Source of the DNA: Collodictyon triciliatum
Lineage: Eukaryota; CRuMs
Reading direction: 5' to 3'
Length of the DNA stretch: 24,582 bases
NCBI GenBank assembly: GCA_043381765.1
Contig: JBHJMP010001279.1
Span: 1 to 24,582 of the forward strand
This document shows, piece by piece, positions 10,917-24,582 of the stretch. The notes beneath the pieces were generated by a model. That model ran no database searches. It saw nothing but the letters and a program-made list of their open reading frames with translations, and was not told the DNA's origin. How positions within the stretch are numbered: the first letter of the stretch is position 1; each line of letters starts with the position of its first letter. A program made the position numbers and the translations under genes.

Positions 10917-11172
10917 TTTGCGAAATTGTCAGCTTTTTTCTTCCTTTTGTTTTTCCTCCAAACGAAAAATGAAAGTTGAAAAGAGGGCAAAAAGATTCCA
11001 GAGAGAAGCAGCCACCCGGATGACAGACGACGCAGTTTCTTACGGATTCAGTTTCTTCCATGTCACAATCTATGGTAGGATTAGTTAGCGGTTGCTTGTC
11101 TATCATTCTGCTGGTAGGAGAGAATGTTTGGATGCAGCGAGAACCATACTGACTGGATTGATTGTCTGCCTA

Positions 11173-11182
11173 TTTATTTATT
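11173..11182 (-). terminator. Poly(A) signal candidate overlapping AATAAATAAA after IFT52
   Basis: Two overlapping AATAAA hexamers on the minus strand begin only about three bases past the IFT52 stop (11185-11187). They support ending IFT52 by reading through into its last exon, rather than splicing to another exon, and imply a very short 3' UTR. Confidence 0.55.
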
Positions 11183-11184
11183 TT

Positions 11185-14100
11185 TTATGATAAAGTATAT
11201 ATGTTTATGAATGGTGCGAATCTTTTGTTGTATACCTGTTTCAGGACATGCGCAAGAACATGCTTTGCTGAACTGCCTCCTGAAACCTTTGGGTTGATGC
11301 CCACAATCTCTCCACACTCACGGATATAATATTCCAAATCCTCGTCGTTGCCTATCGATAACCAGAACACCATGAGACAAACACTCGAAACACGTGGTAT
11401 TGAGTATCCCCATTGCGATTGGATACGAAGAAAAGGAGTCATGAGTCCAATAAAGAAAAATGAATGAATGAATGAATGAATGAATGAAAATCGCTATGCA
11501 TCATTAAATGCAGTAGAGTGAACCCATGGTTTACATTTGTTTGTCAACTGGGCTAGTCGAACTTGTTCAGAGGCAAAGTGCTCGTCGAGGTCGAAGAGAT
11601 CAAGTGCGGGCGGTGGTAATTCCCGCAGAGTTGGGGGAAACACTGCCGGCAAAAGCGGGGGGAGTGGCGTTTCAAACTAGTTTGTGGGAAAAGGGATGCC
11701 ATATGCTTCAATTAAAAAAATGCTTGGTTTCTATGACAGAGTAATTGCTGCTTGTATATCGGTGATTTTGAACGTTTATTATGATATTGGATTCTGAAAC
11801 TAACCCCATTCCGGGGTAAAAGAAATATAAATTAAGATAAAATGGGCTTCGTCATTATGAATTACTTGAGGAGGGATGAGAGCCAGTGTCTCGTGCTTCA
11901 CTCCCAATTCCTGTAATAGTAGAAATTATCTTTTAGTATCGGCTTTATTTTTTTTTTAAAAAAAAAAAAAACTTTGGCAATTCCACTCCAAAAATTTATG
12001 ATGTGCGTATATGCAACAGTTTTTATAAGTAAAAGGGGCAATAATATCGATAATACACCTCTATTAGAGGTTCTGATATTTAAAAGGCTCCGGATAGGAA
12101 GCTTAATATTGTTTTTGTTTCTAAAAAAAAAAAATTATTTCATTCGGAATGTCACTTACCGTATAAATCTTTAGTACTTCTGGGATTAGGCTAGTGTCGA
12201 ATTTGAATGGCGTGTCATCAAAAAGGGACATAAAATCTTTCGGAATTTCTTCACTTTCCTGGACACATATTTGTTCATTCAAATTGGTTAGAAAAAAAAA
12301 AGCAATAAACACATATATACATGGTTTCTTGGCGTTAGTATTTTCATTAATGTATAGAACCCCTTCTGTTATTTTGTTTAGGCTCTTAAAAAAAAACTAA
12401 CGGTTATGAGACACTATGTAAATGTGGTATTTGCAATAGTGATTTATTCACCTGAAGACAGCTACGGACTCTGGAAGAGAGTGCCTCAGTATCTGGAACA
12501 AATGTGTAGTCCGATATTTCTGGTGCATCGGCTAAGGGTATTCGATTGTAAGATGTAAGGTATTTGTATGGAGATAGTGGCAACATGTTGATATGAAGTA
12601 AATACGTCTGTAGTATTTCACTACTCATTCTACTTGGGTGAGCAGGACATGCCTTCGAATTATCAATGAGAAAAATGTTTTGTAAAAAGGGAAAAATTAA
12701 TCACCGTCTATGGAATCAAGGTTAAAGTCTTCGGCAGCAAGAAGCCACTTAAATATAATTTCTTGGAGAATAGAATTTTCTTCCTTTTCGAACCATTCAT
12801 CATCGAACATTCTAACTGAACCCAAAACAGCTAGCCTTCCTTTCTTGTTCTAAGGTTTAATGATACGTCAATGTTATTGATGTATCACGAAGGGTTAACA
12901 GCATTATTGTATGTACTTTTGAATGTTTCAAATTGAAAAAAATATAGACATGAAGTAGACATGTAGAGAAGCGAGCTGGAGCAAACCTTTGATACATAAA
13001 CACCACCGACTGGCCTATTAAGAGGATATGCAATATGCCCTGAGGAGAGTATTGGAATGGCAGGCTTCTGTACATTCAGAGTTGCCCCATATGGATAAAC
13101 GAACGTGAGTCCAGTTCTGTTGGTGTTTTGTGCAATTGTGCAAACAAATTAGTTTTCCATTTGAAGTTTTGTGATAAACATGTTCATTAGAGATGTATAT
13201 TTACTATGTCATGAACATGTAATTAATCTCATATCAGATTGAGTTAAAAAGGAGGGAAAAAATACGCAACGTTCGACGATTCTTTCCTTGCGTTGTGTCT
13301 ATCCTGTTTGCCGGCTGCTCTGTTGATGTTGCGGTTGAGAATTCCGTTTGTAATACAGACTTCCTGCGTTGCAGCATATTAATAGTGAAATGAAAGCTAA
13401 AAAGAAGAAGAGACGCATATAAATGTATGCAATAGCATATAGCGCTGTAAGTATACAGAACTACATAAACAAAGTCACAGCATCAGCTTCAGAGTTTCGT
13501 GGGGAATTCAAGACCTTGGGGTGGAAGTATTTGTAGAATACTGTCCGAACGACGCAGTCTGTATTTACTGATATTCCAAATTCTTCAAGCAAATAATTGA
13601 TATTGGTTCCATATTGGCCTTCTCCTCCCTCTCCCAGCATAACCAGAACACTTCCACCTTCATCCATGTATTTTTTGATTTGCTCAAACTAAATATATTT
13701 ATGTCAGAAATAACCAAAAATGATTAATTTCTCTTCTCAAAAAAAAAAAAAACACCAATTATAATGAGTGTTACGTTTTCTTTTCTAGAGGAAAAGATAT
13801 GTGATTCAGACAAAGATAGAAATAAATGTGCGAATACTCAAGAAAAAATACCTCAGCTGTGGTAAAACGCTCACGGGGGCCTCCGAGGATGAAAAGGCGC
13901 GCCTGCTTCAGAACGTCAACTGATATTTCCTCCTTGTTTCTAACATAGGTGATGAACCGGAAGTAGGAGACGGTTAAAAGAAGAATAAATATCTTGCTAG
14001 CAGACATCAGAAATATTATGCTTATGGTGTTTAGCCACAAGAAAGTAAATCAACAATAATGAGTATGTCTACTGAATAAGACCCACGGTATGATCTTGAA

Positions 14101-14238
14101 TTGGTTCCGAAGCTTTTTTGCAAGAAGACGATAACCTTGTGACGGTGTAACAATCTCCTTCTTGAGTGTATCAAACATGATTGTCTTGTCGGGGGTTGCT
14201 TTTTCTTCGGCGCCCGCCTTTCCGTACCCGTAGCTCAT
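11185..14238 (-). CDS. IFT52: IFT52, intraflagellar transport complex B core subunit, 11 exons, ~439 residues
   Basis: Core IFT-B1 protein (partners known for the family include IFT88, IFT70 and IFT46), needed for anterograde transport along the cilium. Exons on the minus strand: 14238-14087, 13939-13852, 13688-13515, 13363-13266, 13116-12987, 12849-12705, 12531-12452, 12258-12160, 11910-11866, 11676-11535, 11351-11185 (stop TAA). Phases agree at all ten junctions. Signatures in order are FILGGPRERFTTAE, VMLGEGGEGQYGTNINYLLE, KYFHPK, GILNRNINRAAGK, FVYPYGATLNV, PLNRPVGG, RLAVLGSVRMF, EISDY, ESEEIPKDFMSLFD, LGVKHETLALIPPQ, ELPPPALDLFDLDEHF and the C-terminal DLEYYIRECGEIVG. The length equals animal IFT52 (~437). 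The ATG follows an in-frame TAG that is also a good acceptor; a GTGAGT donor at 14512 suggests a 5'-leader intron. Donors GTCTTG (13514) and GTGGGT (14086) are atypical. Confidence 0.95.
11457..11488. repeat. (GAAT)n microsatellite in last IFT52 intron
   Basis: About seven tandem GAAT units between the IFT52 exons ending at 11535 and starting at 11351. Confidence 0.9.
11948..11971. repeat. T10A14 palindromic tract in an IFT52 intron
   Basis: Ten T followed directly by fourteen A. One of a set of T(n)A(n) tracts recurring in this window (3529, 3740, 7632, 11948, 17956, 20957, 21209). Confidence 0.85.
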
Positions 14239-14878
14239 CTACACAAAGAGCCATGTGCGTAAATGCGTAAGCCATATAATTGGACAAGTCTTTTTTCACA
14301 ATTACAGATGATAACTTTCAGGGGTCATATTTTGTGGCGTTGTTTGTATTTGTTTTCAAATATTTGATTCGACGTGTTGTGTTGTTTGTATACTAAAATA
14401 TTTCTTTTTCTCATATAGACTGCAGAAATAAAATAAAAAGTATTGCCTTCGTATGTCCAACAAAGTAGAAGGAAATAAAAGAATGAGCTGGAAATCAGAT
14501 GTGGGTACTCACTTTGCAACTATAGCGGCTTTCTCTCCTTCTATCTTTTTTTTCTTTTCTTGTTTGTTGAAAAAGAGAGGTACTACTAAACGAGCTTTTA
14601 GTCCTCCTGCATGATGATGAAATAATGAGTCGTGCTTTAGCTGCATTTTGGCATTAGTTGTGGGTGCTTGTCTGTAAGTGTTAGCATTGTCCTTTTCTTT
14701 CCTACGCAAAGGATTTTTGTTTCGCTAACAAAATTAAAACTCTGGAGATGGGGATGGCTGCGATCATCAACAATCAGAGATGGGGCTGATTGCTTTTGAG
14801 GCTGATTGAAATATTCAACAGCACTTTGGAATTATATTGCGTGGAGTCTGTTTCTTAAAGGTTTTTCACTTGAGAGTC

Positions 14879-15295
14879 GTTTTCCTTTTTTTTCTTTTTT
14901 TCTCTTTTTTTCTCTTTTTTCTTTTTTTCTCTTTTTTCTTTTTTTCTCTTTTTTCTTTTTTTCTCTTTTTTCTTTTTTTCTCTTTTTTCTCTTCTTTCTC
15001 TTCTTTCTCTTCTTTCTCTTCTTTCTCTTCTCTCTTCTCTCTTCTTTCTCTTTTTCTTTTTTTCTTCCTTTTCTTTTTTTCTTTTTTTCTTTTTATTCCT
15101 TTTCTTTCTTTTTTCTTTTTATTCCTTTTCTTTCTTTTTCTTTCTTTTTCTTTCTTTTTCTTTTTTCTTTTCTTTCTTTTTATTCTTTTTATTCTTTTTA
15201 TTCTTTTTATTCTTTTTATTCTTTTTATTCTTTTTATTCTTTTTATTCTTTTTATTCTTTTTATTCTTTTTTTTCTTTTTTTCTTTCTTCTTTTA
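14879..15295. repeat. Long polypyrimidine tract with nested repeats and a (TTTTTATTC)n block
   Basis: The plus strand is purely C/T from about 14879 to 15094 (over 200 bases), made of TTTTTTCTC- and TTCTCTTC-type units. From 15095 occasional A appear, and 15172-15270 is a regular 9-base TTTTTATTC array of about eleven copies. Three frames across it encode only Phe/Ser/Leu or Lys/Arg/Glu low-complexity peptides, so no protein is called. Confidence 0.93.
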
Positions 15296-15846
15296 TTAAG
15301 CATTCTGATCATATTAGTTAGATGTTATGGAATCATTATTTGTTTCATTTGGATTCAAACAGCAAGCGCATAACGGATTCCAAATATGTATGAATGTACC
15401 ATCAAATGGTAGGTTTTGATATCTAATTGTGGATTTCAATTATATATTGATATATATCCATTAAGTGGGCTTATTAAGTCTACTAAACATGAAAAATATT
15501 TGTGTGTGATGATAATCAATACATACAATGGCTAGACACACACCAAATGACGCCGCATGTGAAAGCGCGAAAAAATGGAAGAGAAAGCAAGGTAAAAGCA
15601 CGGTTCGACGCATATTCATTTATTCATTCACAAGCTAGTGAAGCCTGCTAGTTGCTTAGTTCAATGAGTTTATTTATAAAACACCAGTTGACTTACAGGC
15701 TTGTAAGGAAAGGACTGGAAGCATTATGTCTCTATTCGGGGCGGGAGTCTTCAATGGTTAATTCCCCTTCTTCATACGATCGCCTTTTGTTTTCCTTCCT
15801 TTCTTTTGATTTTCTAAACTACCTGTTTCCTACGTGATCAATTTTC

Positions 15847-16044
15847 TTGTTTTGTTTTGTTTTGTTTTGTTTTGTTTTGTTTTGTTTTGTTTTGTTTTGT
15901 TTTGTTTTGTTTTGTTTTGTTTTGTTTTGTTTTGTTTTGTTTTGTTTTGTTTTGTTTTGTTTTGTTTTGTTTTGTTTTGTTTTGTTTTGTTTTGTTTTGT
16001 TTTGTTTTGTTTTGTTTTGTTTTGTTTTGCTTTGCTTTGCTTTG
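15847..16044. repeat. (TTTTG)n pentanucleotide microsatellite
   Basis: About 37 perfect TTTTG units, ending in three TTTGC variant units (16025-16043). It lies immediately upstream of the inferred start codon of the CEP76/CC2D2A-like gene. Apparent Phe/Cys/Val/Leu or Lys/Gln/Asn/Thr proteins over it are repeat translations. Confidence 0.97.
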
Positions 16045-16096
16045 TACTATTATACCTTAAAACAGTGCCAGTAAATACTGTTATAACAAATGAGAA

Positions 16097-23754
<7,658 letters not shown>

Positions 23755-24146
23755 GGATTGCGTTTCTCTTGCTCAAAGAGTACCTCGTCTGCCGACTGAT
23801 AAACTTGATAACATTTGCATCGGTTTTATTTACTTTTTTTTTCTTTCATTTCAACAGTTTATTGAGAGAAAACAAAGCCGAGAAAACCGCCAGATTGTAT
23901 GATTAGAGTATTTGTGTTTCGGGAGAAGGAAAAAAAGGAGATAGAAAGGAGAGAAAGTGTTCTCACACGCAGACTATCCCACCCGAGGTGATTCAGCTCC
24001 AGCGCGATTTCTGGTTGTATTCGAGATTGGCAGAAGAGCAGATGAAGTTGTCGGGTCGATGAAAGTACGCACATGGCAGCTACTTCTCAAATCGAATCCG
24101 ACGAGTCCTTTCAACCGTCTATCTCAGACAAGGTTTACATCCTATT
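23755..24146. other. Spacer between two convergent genes
   Basis: About 390 bases between the stop of the CEP76/CC2D2A-like gene and the stop of the minus-strand gene at the right edge. Short frames exist on both strands, but none shows recognisable family features or a splice context I would defend. Confidence 0.5.
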
Positions 24147-24582
24147 TCATTCCACAGGAAGAGTCTTTTGAGGAGACAACGGGTTACTTTCCTTGCGTTT
24201 CTTGCTGGGCGACTCTGACAAAAAGCGATACATCGTTGTTTGTTTGGTATTCACGGAAGTGGCGCTTGACCGTCCCCTGGTTTCGGAACCATGCGTAGCT
24301 GGCAGTGGACTTTGTTTAACCGGAGTATGAATACGTGTTTGTGGTTTTAGAAACATACGCTCCTGCTTGCTCGGACTGTCTTTAGTGCGTGTAGTTCCAA
24401 GCTTGGATTCGACTTGTGCTGTTTGCTTTTGCTCCTTGCTTCTCGGTGCGACGGGCTGGGGCAGAATAAACAGACTATCTTTAGTGGGCGCTGGTTCTTG
24501 TGTTGCCTTCGCTTTGGAGTATCCTTTCGGATAAGTAACGAAGACTGCCTTGATGCCTCCTATGTTAACCATATTCACGTCA
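24147..24582 (-). CDS. C-terminal part of an unrecognised Ser/Pro/Lys-rich protein, 5' end beyond the window
   Basis: A 144-residue minus-strand frame, open to the right edge and ending at a TGA at 24147-24149. It opens with a hydrophobic-mixed stretch (NIGGIKAVFVTYPKGYSK) that looks like the end of a folded domain, followed by about 120 residues rich in Ser, Pro, Thr, Lys and Gln with several SP/TP-type sites (ESPSKKRKE, LSPQK, PVKQSP). The basic KKRK cluster resembles a nuclear localisation signal. I do not recognise the family. Local base composition is more GC-rich than the surrounding introns, which supports coding. It may instead be the last exon of a spliced gene, with an acceptor inside the visible part. 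Frames on the opposite strand here are treated as shadows. Confidence 0.5.
   Translation of the reverse strand, partial: DVNMVNIGGIKAVFVTYPKGYSKAKATQEPAPTKDSLFILPQPVAPRSKEQKQTAQVESKLGTTRTKDSPSKQERMFLKPQTRIHTPVKQSPLPATHGSETRGRSSATSVNTKQTTMYRFLSESPSKKRKESNPLSPQKTLPVE

Larger units (their letters stand above)
14239..16096. other. Divergent intergenic region between IFT52 and the CEP76/CC2D2A-like gene
   Basis: About 1.86 kb between two start codons pointing away from each other. It contains the likely IFT52 leader (a minus-strand GTGAGT donor at 14512-14507 whose acceptor would be the TAG just before the ATG), a long C/T tract, about 550 bases of ordinary AT-rich sequence (15300-15845) in which I see nothing, and a TTTTG array ending about 55 bases before the plus-strand ATG. 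Shared promoter activity for two ciliary genes is an inference from position. Confidence 0.6.

Noticed and set aside
10735-11106. N-terminal extension of the LRR protein through the open upstream frame
   Set aside because: The sequence is Lys/Asn low complexity over a T/G-rich tract, and the downstream MGNTTSS start has a clear lipidation motif. Kept only as an alternative.
11101-11170. Extra 3' exon of IFT52 (TINPVSMVLAASKHS frame)
   Set aside because: Reading through from 11236 to the TAA at 11185 gives the usual IFT52 length and is followed at once by AATAAA.
14806-15373. Frames of 148-178 residues rich in Phe/Ser/Leu or Lys/Arg/Glu
   Set aside because: Translations of the polypyrimidine tract and the TTTTTATTC array; no supported splicing or domain.
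23957-24298. Plus-strand frame of 113 residues
   Set aside because: Antisense to the better-supported minus-strand frame; no recognisable domain.

Overview
This window is nuclear DNA of an intron-rich, AT-rich, microsatellite-laden eukaryote, most likely a free-living protist. Every gene I could rebuild is a chain of short exons (about 37-280 bases) separated by GT-AG introns, mostly 60-250 bases long, with spliced reading phases that agree. The standard genetic code is used. The organism makes the SCAR/WAVE actin machinery and has a cilium or ciliary gene set. A rhizarian or other amoeboflagellate would fit, but the species cannot be named from sequence alone.

Layout, left to right. (1) 206-5905, plus strand: C-terminal ~886 residues of a NAP1/NCKAP1 (HEM family) SCAR/WAVE subunit in 25 exons; its 5' end lies off the left edge. 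(2) 7030-8271, minus: complete V-ATPase proteolipid c'' (VMA16/ATP6V0B type), 4 exons, tail-to-tail with NAP1. (3) 8733-10734, minus: leucine-rich-repeat protein with a predicted N-myristoylation start, 5 exons, some exactly one 23-residue repeat long. (4) 11185-14238, minus: complete IFT52 (intraflagellar transport B complex), 11 exons, ~439 residues. (5) 16097-23754, plus: a large gene of the CEP76/CC2D2A ciliary-base family, about 30 exons and ~950 residues, with three predicted C2 domains and a transglutaminase-like domain whose catalytic Cys position holds Ser; one intron carries a ~201-base assembly gap. (6) 24147-24582, minus: the 3' part of an unrecognised Ser/Pro/Lys-rich protein running off the right edge.

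Genes 4 and 5 are both ciliary and lie head to head. The ~1.9 kb between their start codons holds a long polypyrimidine tract and a TTTTG array, and an X-box (RFX)-like 14-mer lies in the 5' region of gene 5. No mobile element, CRISPR array, tRNA or rRNA was seen. The main non-genic content is simple repeats, plus a recurrent T(n)A(n) palindrome in introns, twice forming a splice acceptor. No convincing new multi-gene system was found; the most notable items are the C2x3-transglutaminase-like protein, the divergent ciliary gene pair and the T(n)A(n) acceptors.
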